64,000 nucleotides of DNA. Origin: Volutella citrinella. Taxonomy: Eukaryota; Ascomycota; Sordariomycetes; Hypocreales; Nectriaceae. The position numbers and the translations under genes were made by a program. The notes under the pieces are model-generated. The model ran no database searches. It was given only the letters and a program-made list of their open reading frames with translations, and had not been told where the DNA came from. Location of the stretch: positions 2,728,001 through 2,792,000 of the forward strand of contig JAWZSP010000004.1 in the NCBI GenBank assembly GCA_034401135.1. The letters run 5' to 3'. This document shows positions 47,346-57,972 of the stretch, one piece after another (positions within the stretch are counted from its first letter, which is position 1; the number at the start of each line of letters is the position of its first letter).

Positions 47346-48980
47346 TCACAAAGCCTCAGTCGTTTCGGTATCCGACCAGAGCGTCTTATATCTGTGTCTA
47401 ACCACCGAGTCGGCGGCCAAATGGCATAGAACCTCTTCTGCGAGCCGCTCCTTGGAGAAAGGGAGCTTCTCTAGGCGGATGGCGTCAAGGATGTATGTGA
47501 TGACGGTGTGGGTTTTGAGCGGCGGATTTCGTAGGAGCTTTGCAACCTCCTCGGGAGTGAGGTCTTCGTTATCGTGCCAGAGCAAATAAGCACGGATCGC
47601 TACAGACGGCGCAAGGCGTGTCTTTAAGTTGACTTCGCGATATTCCTGGACCTTGGCCTCTGCAGCAGCAAGCCTCGGGTCTTGGTTTGCAGATGCGGCG
47701 GCAGGGGGTATATATGCAATGGCCGAACCACCCTCAGCCTCGGAATCTGCTTCTTCACTGCTTTGAAAATCGTCTTCCGACCCAGGTTCCTCCACAACGA
47801 GCACGTCTTCGTCATCCATGGGCGGAATAGCCACGCGGATCGGCTTGCGCTTTTCTGCCAGCTCCGGCCTTGGAGGGACTGGATCAAGTTTCAGACGCTC
47901 CGCCTCCATGACGTGGTACAGCTGGATACCGGCATAGGCGTCCGAGGCGGAGTCTGGCCATTTCGTCAGAGCAGTGCTTTTCGGTTTCGGTCAAGGTAAA
48001 GGTTCCGACTTACAAATCATTTGCTTGGAGGAGAGCCGTTGCATCCAATCGCTTGTTCGAACGGAAAGTCCCTTGTACATTGGGAGGCGCAAGAACTCCT
48101 GAACCTGCGTTGCCAAGGCCACGCCTACTCGGTTGATCTTGTCTAATTTCCCTTCCTTTGAGTACTTAACGAGCTTGTAGAGGTGGCTGAGCTCAAAGAT
48201 GCCTTGTACTTGGACGCCCAGATATATCTTGAGCCTGGTGCAGTCGCCTTGAATGGAGACACCAACCTTGGTTATAGAAGCATCCTCCATGATCTGCCGG
48301 AATGTGGGTGCTACAAAATCCTCCTTTCCAAAGACGCTGGTGTGGATGAGCGCGATGCGGCTCGGGCTGGCAAGTTGTATCAGAGAAACGTTCTGACGCG
48401 GACCATCACTATTGCGAGCGTAGCTCATCCACTCAAGGTCGAAACCAAGCACCTTTTCGCCGAGAAAGTAGGTTTTGCACACATGCTCCATCGTATGCTT
48501 GCTGGTGCAGTAGTGTAGTTTGACTCTTTTTTCTGAGCCGTCGTCCTGGAGCTGTCGGTACATGGAGTATGTCCAAAAGGAGCCGGGTGAGCCTTGCTTG
48601 CTGTTGATAGCTTCGCGAAACAAAGCTTCGTCAATTTTGTAGTCAAGCGATGTATCGGGTGGATAAATAAGTTTTGAGACGTTATGCTCTGAGGCGTGAA
48701 CCAAATTGCCATCTGGCTCATTGCTGTTTGATACGAGTGGTGAGGCTGTCACGAGGCCATCTTGCTGGTCAAACCATTCTTCTGCGTCCCGCTCAAGCTG
48801 CTCGTCGTCACCAAACTCTTCCGAGTCAAGCTTGAGGTTTGCGGTGCCAGTGGCACCCACCTGGTCGGTGTGAAAGAAGCGGGAAACACCGAGCAACGAA
48901 GCCCCATGCTGGCTGTTTGTTCTTGACGCGAACCGAATGCCGCAACTTGGGTTCCATAACTGATTTTGAGCAGTTGGCAT
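47346..48980 (-). CDS. DEDDy-type 3'-5' exonuclease (WRN/RNase D-like) with C-terminal helical tail
   Basis: Two exons on the minus strand, 48980-48014 and 47953-47346, give 524 aa. The catalytic core is at residues about 170-345. Exo I is GFDLEW (D181, E183), Exo II is VSIQGDCTRL (D246), and Exo III is YSASDAYAG (Y323, D327), so all four acids and the tyrosine of the DEDDy family are present. Such enzymes trim DNA or RNA from the 3' end with two metal ions. The N-terminus (IRFASRTN, SRFFHTD) is basic and hydroxylated like a mitochondrial presequence. After an acidic linker, the tail (IRAYLLWHDNEDLTPEEVAKL, then HTVITYILDAI) resembles the HTH_40 fold found after RecQ helicase domains; this is inference. 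Whether the substrate is DNA or RNA, and whether it acts in nucleus or mitochondrion, cannot be settled by reading. Confidence 0.85.
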
Positions 48981-49566
48981 GGTGAGTTTATTTCGGCTTG
49001 ATTTGAAGTATTAGCCCGCTGGGTTTTGTGCCGAGCTGGATATGTTCAAACCTATGTGTTGGCGGTTGTCTGCGTATAAATCGCTTAGACCCGTAAGATC
49101 TCGGCCCATTGCGAGAAATTCTGGCCCTGGTGGTGCGGGGTATTATAGTAGCCGACGTTGCCAGCAACGAATGGCTATCGTGGCGAATGATCATAGTCCT
49201 GAGGTGCGTGAATTCTGCCCGAGCCCAGGCAGCCGCGTCTTCGGTTCATTCATGAATGGCTCTGGAGCACATACCAAGGTGAGGCGTTGAGTGGGCGAGT
49301 AACAAGCGAGTTCCGACGCTTAGTCATGCGCGCGAAAGCACGTGGGGCCGTGCTGCACCCACACCACTGACCCTTGCATCATCACCATCACTATCCCACT
49401 TTGCGGCACCTGTGAGCGACGTTTCGAAGGCTTGGACGGACTCAAGGACGAACCAACTCGCACCTCGAGCTTTGACTGTCGGAGGCTCATCACCTGCAGG
49501 CCTTTGGGCATACCATAAATCCGCCACAGATCGCCTTTTCCGGGATCCATCAAACAATAATCCACA
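48981..49566. other. Divergent promoter, exonuclease / LSM5
   Basis: About 590 bases between divergent starts. No other feature is recognised. Confidence 0.5.
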
Positions 49567-50100
49567 ATGGCTTCCCAGCTCCTACCCCTCGGTGAGTTGC
49601 TCAGCGTTTGCGCTCGAGGTTTACCGCCCAGCGGCCTCTAACGATGGCATAGAGCTTATCGACAAGTGTGTTGGCTCAAGAATCTGGGTCGTCATGAAGG
49701 GAGAGAAGGGTATGTTGACTCTTATCCCGGGATTCTCGTGCGACGACTGATAGGGGAAAATAAAACAGAATTCAGCGGAACGCTCCTCGGTTTTGATGAC
49801 TACGTCAGTAAGTTAAAAATCAAGTCTAAACGGTTACTCAAGGCCTTGCTAATATGCGATATAGACATGGTGTTGGAGGACGTGACTGAATTGTACGAGC
49901 CAAAGCTGTCTCATTCTTCTCAACCTATTGACACTAGGCCGCAGCGATTACTCCGGAAACCACACAAAGCTGTCCAAGATTCTTCTCAATGGAAATAACA
50001 TTTGCATGGTAAGGCGCCACTCGGTCTACCATTTCCCTTGCTAACCGGCAAATGTCAGTTAATCCCCGGCGGAGAAGGCCCGGTTGAGGCCACCGCCTGA
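49567..50100 (+). CDS. LSM5: U6 snRNA-associated Sm-like protein LSm5
   Basis: Part of the LSm2-8 ring that binds the U6 snRNA 3' end and of the LSm1-7 ring in cytoplasmic mRNA decay. Six exons: 49567-49591, 49653-49709, 49769-49807, 49865-49892, 49945-50008 and 50059-50100, giving 84 aa. The protein starts MASQLLPLELIDKCVGS. Sm motif 1 contains [29 protein letters not shown], split over exons 2-4. Sm motif 2 is ILLNGNNICMLIPGG, with the N-G-N core. Five introns of 50-61 nt interrupt a 255-nt coding sequence, and most of these exons are too short to be seen as open frames. All phases fit. It is divergent from the exonuclease gene and convergent with RPB11, which ends 297 bases away. Confidence 0.95.
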
Positions 50101-50397
50101 GCTACAACTCTTGACCTCATGGCATCGTGCCAGTCTCGCTTTGCGCCAGCAAGATATCGGGGGCCGGTGCGCAATAGCATGAAGGCCGCACGTAGCTATT
50201 ACTCTAGCCTGAAAGCCCAGAGCGCCAGGGTTTAATTTCGCAAACGGACCGTCGCTTAGCAACCAGCAACCGGTAGGAGCACACAAAGGTCATCAGGTAT
50301 TGGCCTTGATTGCTCAATTTATACTATGCTTTTGGCTAAATAAAGAATTCCGATGCCCCTAACGCCGACCATTTCATCAAGTTTTGCCCATAAGACA

Positions 50398-51500
50398 TTA
50401 GTGGCCGTTCTGAAGATTTCCCTGCTCTCCGGTATTCGTGATTCGTCGCAGCTCCCACTCACGGGTGAACTCCTGGTGAAGCAGCTCAAGCTGGTTGATA
50501 AGCTTCTCGCAGACCGACGTGAACACATCCCGAGGAGAGATGGTGCCGTCCGTTTGAACACGAATGAAGAGTTCGGGAACGTTGGGATGGGCGACTAAAC
50601 GGAATCGTTAGGGCCAAAAGGACACAAGTATCTGGGTGGTGCGACTCACTCTTGTATCCACACATGTAGACATTGGGGTGCATCTTCAGGTGCTCGGACA
50701 GAAGGTTGCCCAGGGTGTGATCTTCCTTCTTCAGAACGAAGTCAGAGGTGTTTGACATGCCTACACTAAGTATGAGAACGCGATGCATGTGAGTAGGAAG
50801 GACTTGGCTCACCCGAGTAGACTTTCTCTTCGATCTTCTTCTCGCCATCACCGAGCAAGAAAAGCTCGAAGCTGGATTCAAGGTTAGCGCCATGCCATAC
50901 AACACGCTGAGTGAAGAGTGCAACATGTCGTCTTGAAGGTTGAAATGCTTGGGATTGCCACCGGCCATTGTTGCGTTTTTGTGAGATGGGGAGTGCAAGG
51001 TGAAGTTGGTGATGGAGGGTTTGCTCCAGGCCGTGGCGGCAGTTTTATATTGCGCTGCCAGCTGGCATGACAGCTGGCGGCAGTGAGAGCCGTCCGGCCA
51101 GTCACGATGCCACAGGCGGCATGGAAAACATGTTATCCCGCTCAACAAACTGATGCAGAGTGCGACGGGATAGACGAGGCTTCGAGCTCTCATTGGACGC
51201 AGGGCGGCCCGGTCGCTTTCCAACTGGCAAAGCAGTTCAGAGATGACCACGAGGGCAGACTCTAGCGTACGAAGCGGCAGCCTAAGCCGCTGCCCGGTGC
51301 ACTTGAATCATCGTCTCCGGGCGCTGCTAACACGCGCAACGAAGCTGGTGCTGCCAGTGTCCGCATGGACGAGTCGAGGCATCGTCATGGCCAGTTTCGC
51401 CTCCAAGCATTCGCAACTTCGGATAACCGGGGGCAGGGGGTTTCAAAGAAATCATCAGATAGGGGCTAGAAAGAAACTCTTACCGGTCGGGAGCGTTCAT
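50398..51500 (-). CDS. RPB11: RNA polymerase II subunit RPB11
   Basis: The alpha-like subunit that pairs with Rpb3 in the assembly platform of RNA polymerase II. Four exons on the minus strand: 51500-51484 (17 nt), 50871-50813, 50760-50650 and 50594-50398, giving 127 aa. It starts MNAPDRFELFLLGDGEKKIEE and continues with the dimerisation block NTSDFVLKKEDHTLGNLLSEHL, GYKIAHPNVPELFIRVQTDG and a C-terminal helix ending EFTREWELRR plus a short tail. Intron 1 is 612 nt, far longer than the others here (52 and 55 nt). The MNAPDR start is conserved in fungal Rpb11, which supports the remote first exon. A frame inside the intron (ATG at 50970) is the alternative start but does not resemble Rpb11. 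Confidence 0.93.
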
Positions 51501-52007
51501 CTTGGCGGCGTCCTACGGCTGAAAAGCCCGAGTTCGTCGCGTCCTGGTGAAAGAGAGCGTGGCAAAGCTCTGTGTCGTGAGATGCTCAAGAGGAATAAAT
51601 GAGAGCAAATAGGCGTGGAAACCCGTACAGAGGCGAAGCAGAGATCGATCAGGAGCAAAGATTTTTTTTTTGATAATCGACAGTCTCCAAGAAAAGGGTA
51701 GCAGTACTTGAATGATAGAGCGAGGGGAGGTTGATTCAGTGTTCAGGCGGAACCATGAATGCGCCGCGTTGAACGCAAAAGGGTAATGGTCGGCTAAATC
51801 CGCTAGCAACTTTCTGGCCAGTCACCAGTCAAGCACCTTTCAGTTCGACCATACTTACCTGCCACTATGACTACCAACCTATTACTCAACTCAAAAGAAC
51901 TTGTTCAAGGGAATCTCAAGGCTGCACGTTTTACACCATCGCCCCATCTATTCTGCTGCGCATATCTACCAATTATTCTGGTTCGTGGACGATGAAAGGA
52001 AGGGTCA
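51501..52007. other. Divergent promoter, RPB11 / MTQ1
   Basis: About 500 bases with a T homopolymer at about 51662-51671. No further gene is seen. Confidence 0.5.
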
Positions 52008-53069
52008 ATGCCCAGGCTCCAACCATCCCTCTTCCGCCTTGCTCAGCGTCAATCGCCACACTTGGCAGCGCTACTGCCGGCTTGCCGAAGTCTTGATTCG
52101 GCGCGAAATGAGCTCAGATGGATAAAAGAACATGTCGAAACGGCAACCAAAGGGCCCAAGGAACCCCTCGTAGCACGGCTGTGCAAGAAGAGGGGCCGTG
52201 GTGTTCCTCTGCAGTATATTCTGCGTTCTCAACCGTTCGGTTCCTTGGACATCAAGTGTAGGCCTGGCGTTCTCATTCCCCGGCCCGAAACAGAGGCATA
52301 CACTTGCCACTTGGTAGAACAGATCAAGTTTAACCAGCTGCTGGGGAGAGCTGTTCAGGATAGCCGTGCCGTCAAAGTGATAGACTTCTGCACCGGTACC
52401 GGCTGTATCCCAATCCTACTGTTCTCAACCCTGCACCCTTGGGCGCGGAAGCTCGACGTCCAGGGGGTTGATGTTTCTCCTCGAGCCGTTCGACTTACCC
52501 AAGAAAACATCGCGCATAACATCACACTCGGAACCGTCATTAAGCCAGATGATGATAAAATCATCCATGTCCTCAAGGGAGACATCTTCGACGATGACCT
52601 AATCCAGCAACTGGGCTCGAGTCGTTGTGATGTCATCACCTCAAACCCGCCTTACATCTCGCGAGATGTTTGGAATCATGGTCGTGCTCAATTGGGCTTC
52701 TCTGTGCGCAAGTACGAACCACGACTAGCACTGGTGCCAGGCGACGACATCACGATACCGCCGGGATGCGACCATGCGGACATTTTCTACTCTCGCCTGC
52801 TAGACATTGCATTCCGCTTGAAATCCAAAGTCATGCTGATGGAAGTTGGCGATGCGGACCAAGCCCTCCGCGTTCTGCGGCTTTACTGTTGCCATGGGCT
52901 GTCTCAGGAATCTCAAGCCGAAGTCTGGCGCGATTGGCCCGATTTGCAGCCCCTGGAGGGTGAACGAAATCATGTCAACATTGAAACCAAGGATGGCGAG
53001 ATCCTTCGTATTCCCGTCAAAGGCAGTGGCAATATGAGGTCCATTGTCATTCGCTCTATTGATACTTGA
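52008..53069 (+). CDS. MTQ1: Release-factor glutamine N5-methyltransferase, HemK/PrmC family (mitochondrial MTQ1-type)
   Basis: Methylates the glutamine of the GGQ motif of a translation release factor using S-adenosylmethionine. A single exon encodes 353 aa. The N-terminal 60 residues form the helical, basic segment expected of HemK proteins and may include a mitochondrial presequence (MPRLQPSLFRLAQRQSPHL). The RxxPxxYI-type block (GVPLQYILRSQPFGSLDI) and LIPRPETEAY are PrmC signatures. Motif I is VIDFCTGTGCIPILL at about residues 123-137, and the catalytic NPPY is at residues 213-216 within ITSNPPYISRDVW. The presequence and the family resemblance favour the mitochondrial enzyme Mtq1 over the cytosolic Mtq2, which is shorter. 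Confidence 0.92.
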   Translation: MPRLQPSLFRLAQRQSPHLAALLPACRSLDSARNELRWIKEHVETATKGPKEPLVARLCKKRGRGVPLQYILRSQPFGSLDIKCRPGVLIPRPETEAYTCHLVEQIKFNQLLGRAVQDSRAVKVIDFCTGTGCIPILLFSTLHPWARKLDVQGVDVSPRAVRLTQENIAHNITLGTVIKPDDDKIIHVLKGDIFDDDLIQQLGSSRCDVITSNPPYISRDVWNHGRAQLGFSVRKYEPRLALVPGDDITIPPGCDHADIFYSRLLDIAFRLKSKVMLMEVGDADQALRVLRLYCCHGLSQESQAEVWRDWPDLQPLEGERNHVNIETKDGEILRIPVKGSGNMRSIVIRSIDT

Positions 53070-53150
53070 GTGCATAATCATCGATCAGCCAAGCAGCGTC
53101 GCACTGAGTGCCCGATTTCAGTCTAATACGACAAGACACAACCGCGGATT

Positions 53151-53195
53151 AAAAAATAGTAATAGTAATAATAATAAAAAATAATAATAATAAAT
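53151..53195 (+). repeat. AAT/TAA microsatellite
   Basis: A-rich start followed by degenerate AAT, TAG and TAA triplets over about 45 bases, just past the MTQ1 stop codon. Confidence 0.85.
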
Positions 53196-53462
53196 CAATC
53201 TTGCACCCGTCCGTTCCAGTTATTGGGATGAAATACAGTGGTTGATTGTGTTGGTTCGAAAGAAATATAGTGGTTTGATACTTGAATGCCCGTGTTCAGG
53301 TCGCCTGAAGTTGGAGAATTGGGGGCGACTTCCAAGAGCCCTATAATGCGATGAACCTCATTGGAACACAAAAAAGGTGACAGTATCTATGCAATGCAAC
53401 ATTAGAACCACGGTAAATTGAAAACTCTTGGGGTCATTGACAAGTACTTGCCACAATAAATT

Positions 53463-53732
53463 TCAGATGCTTTTTCCAGGCAGACCATCAACGTAAGGCG
53501 TATTGTCCGGCGTCGCCGGCCCCATCCTCAGGTGGCGGAGAACCGCAATCACGTGACGGCATCCAATTTTCGAGCTAGCCAGACGGCTATGATGGACTTG
53601 TCCCAGAAGATTCCAGTCCGTGGTGTCATCCTCATTCCCCTCCCCATTGGCGCCGAAACCCCCAACCGTGGTCAACCTAGAGCGAATTTCCGTTGAGAGC
53701 CAGTCCGTTATTCGCCTTGGACTGAGTGGCAC
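53463..53732 (-). CDS. Possible small protein, 89 aa, unknown
   Basis: An intron-free minus-strand frame from ATG at 53732. It begins MPLSPRRITDWLSTEIRSRL and later has QVHHSRLASSKIGCRHVIAVL. It reads as plausible protein, with a helix near the start, but I recognise no family. It lies wholly within the region upstream of the m-AAA protease gene, about 100 bases from that start codon, and would be divergent from it. It may be chance, or the visible exon of a longer gene. Confidence 0.25.
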   Translation of the reverse strand: MPLSPRRITDWLSTEIRSRLTTVGGFGANGEGNEDDTTDWNLLGQVHHSRLASSKIGCRHVIAVLRHLRMGPATPDNTPYVDGLPGKSI

Positions 53733-53829
53733 TGCCTCACGATATAGCAGGGTGCCTGCGCATCACTGACAATACCCGAGTCCCCCCGGTGGTTCCGCAC
53801 TCGCCGTTGGCAAGCACGCTTGACTCGTC

Positions 53830-55312
53830 ATGTCGAGACTCTTGCGGCAGTCGAGCCAGCTTGCGAGGGTTGCGAGGCTCTCCTCGCAGCCTGCGCTTCG
53901 AATCTGCGCTCGCCAATCCATCCTCAGCCGAACAATCCCCGTGAAGACGTCGGCCGCATTTGCGATCCGAACGAGAGCCTACTCGTCCCGACCCACGCCA
54001 CCCATCAACGACCCTAACCCCAACAATGAGAAGGGCACTACAGGGCCCGACCAGAATAAGCAGAATGAGCCCGTCAAGCCCAACGCCCCGAAACCTCCGC
54101 CATTGCCAGAGGGCTGGATTCACCTTTCCAAGGATGAGATCACTCAAGTCGAGAAGTTTCTCAACCGAGTTCCAGACTCCCAGAAGCCGATAGCAAAGGA
54201 CATTTTGGAGAAGCTGCAAATAGTTGGGGCTCCCATTGAGACGCGAGATCTTCTGATCAAGATGCGCAAGGGAGATGGAAAGCTGTCGATTCTGGACAAG
54301 GGCCGGCTGATGCGCTGTGTTTATATGGTTACGGAACGAATGGTCGAGCTTGAAGAGCAAGGCTCTGATGGTCCTTTCTCATCTTTCCAACCGGACGAGA
54401 GCTCGCAATCCCGTGATCAGTCGAAGCAGGAGCAGGCCGGGGCGAAGGACGACGGTGCCGCAAAGTCGAAGCAACAAGACTCGAACCAATCTGGCGGCAA
54501 GCCACCAAACCAAAGAAGCGGTTGGCTGGAGGCCATCCAGACTGGTATCGCCATTGGTATCACCGTCTGGATCGCGGAAATGCTCGCCAACCCGTTCAAG
54601 GAGAAGGAAATCACCTGGCAGGAGATGAGGAGGGCATTCCTGGACAAGGGCCTCGTGCAGAAGCTAATCGTTGTCAACGGAACGCAAGTCCGTGTGGAGC
54701 TCCACCCCAGTGCAGCCACTGCCACGGGAGAGAACGGCGGCCAGAAGACGTCATACGTCTTCAGCATCGCCTCGGCCGACTCTTTCGAGAGGAAGCTCGA
54801 GGAGGCCCAAGACCAGCTTGGCATTCCTCCTTCCGAGAGGATACCCGTCAGCTACGAGTCTGGCGGCAGCGCCTTTGGAAACATTCTCCTCGCTTTTGGC
54901 CCTACCCTGCTGTTCATTGGATTGATCCTTTACACCCAAAGGTCGATGGGCGGCCGTGGTGGCGCTGGCGGCGGCATGTTCAACTTCGGAAAGAGCAAAG
55001 CCAAGAAGTTCAACGCCGAGAGCGCCGTCAAGGTCAAGTTCTCGGACGTGGCCGGACTTGAGGAAGCCAAAACCGAGATCATGGAATTCGTGAGCTTCCT
55101 GAAGCAGCCCGAGAAGTTTGAGAAGCTTGGCGCAAAGATTCCCCGAGGCGCCATCCTGGCTGGTCCCCCTGGTACCGGTAAGACTCTGCTCGCCAAGGCC
55201 ACTGCAGGCGAGTCGGGCGTACCCTTCTTCAGCGTCAGCGGTTCAGAATTCGTCGAGATGTTTGTCGGTGTCGGTCCATCCCGAGTCCGAGATCTGTTTG
55301 CCGAGGGCCGGA

Positions 55313-55343
<31 letters not shown>

Positions 55344-56566
55344 AATCGACGCAATCGGACGTGCTCGACAGGAGAGCGGCCGTGGCTTCGGTGGAAACGA
55401 CGAGCGTGAAGCCACTCTCAACCAGATTCTGACCGAGATGGACGGTTTCAACACCCGAGAGCAAGTTGTTGTCCTCGCTGGTACCAACCGAGCAGACATG
55501 CTTGACAAGGCCCTGATGCGCCCTGGACGATTCGATCGACACATTTACATTGACCGACCTACAATGAAGGGCCGACAGGAAATCTTCCAGGTGTACCTGA
55601 AGAAGATTGTCACCAAGGAGGACCATGAACACCTTGTGGGCCGGCTTGCTACGCTGACGCCCGGCTTCTCGGGAGCCGACATTGCCAACGTCGTCAACGA
55701 GGCCGCCCTTATTGGTATGTAACGCTCAAACCAGCCGAATCCATCATGATGAGAAGACACTCTGCTAACTAGGAAAAACAGCCGCCCGAGGCAATGCCGA
55801 AGATGTAAAGATGGATCACTTTGAACGTGCCATTGAACGAGTCATAGGCGGACTGGAGCGCAAGTCGCTCGTTTTGAAGCCGGAGGAGAAGAAGACGGTC
55901 GCTTACCACGAGGCTGGGCATGCCATCTGCGGCTGGTTCTTGGAGCACGCCGACCCTCTACTAAAGGTTTCCATCATCCCTCGAGGCCAAGGCGCTCTGG
56001 GATACGCGCAATACCTGCCCCAGGATGCGTATCTTATGAACACCAACCAGCTGATGGACCGAATGGCCATGACGATGGGTGGCCGTGTGTCGGAGGAGCT
56101 TCACTTCCCAACCGTGACTACGGGTGCCAGCGACGACTTCAAGAAGGTGTCGCAAATGGCGCGAAACATGGTGACGCAGTGGGGCATGTCGGAGAAGGTT
56201 GGCCCTGTGCACTTTGAGAACGACCCGAACCGAATGCAAAAGCCGTTTGCCGAGTCCACGGCCCAGCAGATCGATCAGGAGGTTTCCCGCATCGTGGACC
56301 AAGCTTACAAGCGATGCAAGGACCTGCTGGTGGAGAAGAAGAAGGAGGTTGGCCTGATTGCCGAAGAGCTTCTCAAGAAGGAGATGTTGGTGCGCGACGA
56401 CATGGTGCGCATCCTCGGCAAGCGGCCATGGGGCGACAACGAGGACTTTGAGAAGTACTTTGGCGGAGGCAAGGAGAAGAGCGCGCCGCCTCCGTTCCCC
56501 GAGGAGACAGACACGCCCAAGGAGGAGCCGCCTGCTCCCGCCCCGGCGTTCCGGAAGCTCGAGTAG
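53830..56566 (+). CDS. Mitochondrial m-AAA protease, AFG3/YTA12 family
   Basis: A membrane-anchored ATP-dependent metalloprotease facing the mitochondrial matrix. It degrades misfolded inner-membrane proteins and matures some others, including ribosomal protein MrpL32 in yeast. Two exons, 53830-55714 and 55782-56566, give 889 aa. The presequence is Arg/Ser-rich ([19 protein letters not shown]) and ends near RAYSSRP. A Lys/Gln-rich spacer precedes two membrane segments at about residues 233-255 and 351-372, which flank the intermembrane-space domain. The AAA module has Walker A GPPGTGKT at 445-452, Walker [11 protein letters not shown] at 499-508 and the second region of homology RPGRFDRH. The zinc site HEAGH is at 671-675. 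The C-terminus is Lys/Pro/Glu-rich. All catalytic residues are intact. Both AFG3 and YTA12 paralogues exist in fungi; I could not separate them with confidence. Confidence 0.96.
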
Positions 56567-57789
56567 GCTGTAGGCCAGCGGCAAGGCGACGGGACGAACG
56601 GAGGCTACAACTATGCCACAGCTAGCGGCACTTGTGACGCGCATGATCGGAAGAGTGGAATGGCCAGCGACCAGGATGGGGGCATGGAATACGCAGGGAG
56701 CGTATGCGACGGCCATGGCCCATACCGTGGCGTGGCACTGACGCTGAAGAAGCCGTGAGAGGCGATGTGAAAATACTACCACGGGCACTCAACTCTACGA
56801 AACGGAAACTCGGACTTGGATGCTATCCATTGTAATTCAAGACGTCATCTGAGGGGGCCCGACGCGGTCCCCGATGTAACATGTATTCTAAAGGGGAAAT
56901 AGAATTGTAAAATCTTTTGTCAATCAATACGGAGGTGTATCTAAAACAAGACAGCCGATTGGTCCCAACATGTCTCAATGACGATGGAAAACATCAACCA
57001 ACTGAGAAGAGTCAACGACTGACGAGGCGATGAGTCTCCCAGTCGTTATTGGTCAAGAAAGTTCCATGTTGTGGAGCAGCGGAACTGCGAGATGGCCTCG
57101 AATTTTCCCGCTTCAGCAAACATGGGCAAATTGGCTGGTGGAAATGCCACCCGCATCATTACTGCTACTCCCCGCAGTAATTCCCGGACATGGGCTCGCG
57201 TGACGGGCTGTCAGAATCCCCTGTTGCATCAGCCATGCCAAGGTCCCCTCCATGATCCGCTCTGGCGGAGAGCGCCCGCTGGGAACCCTCTCAGCCAATC
57301 ATGGCAAAATACGAGTACCAGAGGTAGGGACCGACAGACACCACCAGTGGAGATGCCGATTCCTGATTGACTGAATAAGTGCCGGGCGCCGTGGCCTGCG
57401 GTTCGTCGCCAGCAGTTGATTGTAATTGTTTACGTAGCGGTCAGCTCCCATCTGTCCATTCGCCAGGGGGAGCATCCGGTGAATCGGTGGCCTCAGGATC
57501 ATGGGGGGTCACGACAGAAGCGGGACAATGGGCGGGCAATGCTTGTTCTGTTCGGGAATAATTACGAAATAAAACGGCGGGCTAATGCGTCGTAACTAGC
57601 ACAGTGGACGGGAGCCAGGTAGACGGAGCCACGGGTCATGGGATTGGACGCCAAAGGGCCAGTCTCCTGTTCCTTCCTCTTCAAATCCCATCTCGACCAG
57701 TTGCGCCATCCTGCATCAAGCACTAGTAGTCCTCCGGATATACTGTGCTCTGTACTGTGACTATAGCCTGCGGCCGCCCCCACTCCACA

Positions 57790-57813
57790 ACCACCACCAC
57801 CACCACCACCACC
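57790..57813 (+). repeat. ACC microsatellite
   Basis: Eight perfect ACC units, probably in the 5' leader of the BOR1-like gene. Confidence 0.95.
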
Positions 57814-57817
57814 TTGG

Positions 57818-57907
57818 ATGTCAAGACCCATCATCACCACAAACCGGCACTCTTTTTTCCCTTGGTCCTTTTGTATCTTGTTTCCATTGATTTGGACCCA
57901 AGCTTAG
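57818..57907 (+). promoter_or_regulatory. Upstream ORF before the BOR1-like gene
   Basis: ATG at 57818, 29 codons, stop TAG at 57905-57907, ending 65 bases before the main start at 57973. It is in a different frame from the main protein. Whether the transcript includes it is not known. Confidence 0.4.
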
Positions 57908-57972
57908 ATTTTTGCTTTTGTTTTATTTTCACGGGGAGGGAGAAGCGATCAGAGCACAAGAGCGAGCGACAA

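Larger units (their letters stand above)
53070..53829. other. Intergenic region, MTQ1 / m-AAA protease
   Basis: About 760 bases. Contains an AT-only microsatellite (53151-53195) at the MTQ1 3' end, and a minus-strand 89-codon frame listed separately. Confidence 0.5.
56567..57972. other. Intergenic region, m-AAA protease / BOR1-like transporter
   Basis: About 1.4 kb. The last 230 bases form the transporter leader, with an ACC repeat and an upstream ORF. Nothing else is supported. Confidence 0.5.

Noticed and set aside
50884..51105. Alternative RPB11 start inside intron 1
   Set aside because: The frame gives a sequence unlike Rpb11, whereas the distant 17-nt exon supplies the conserved MNAPDR start in correct phase.
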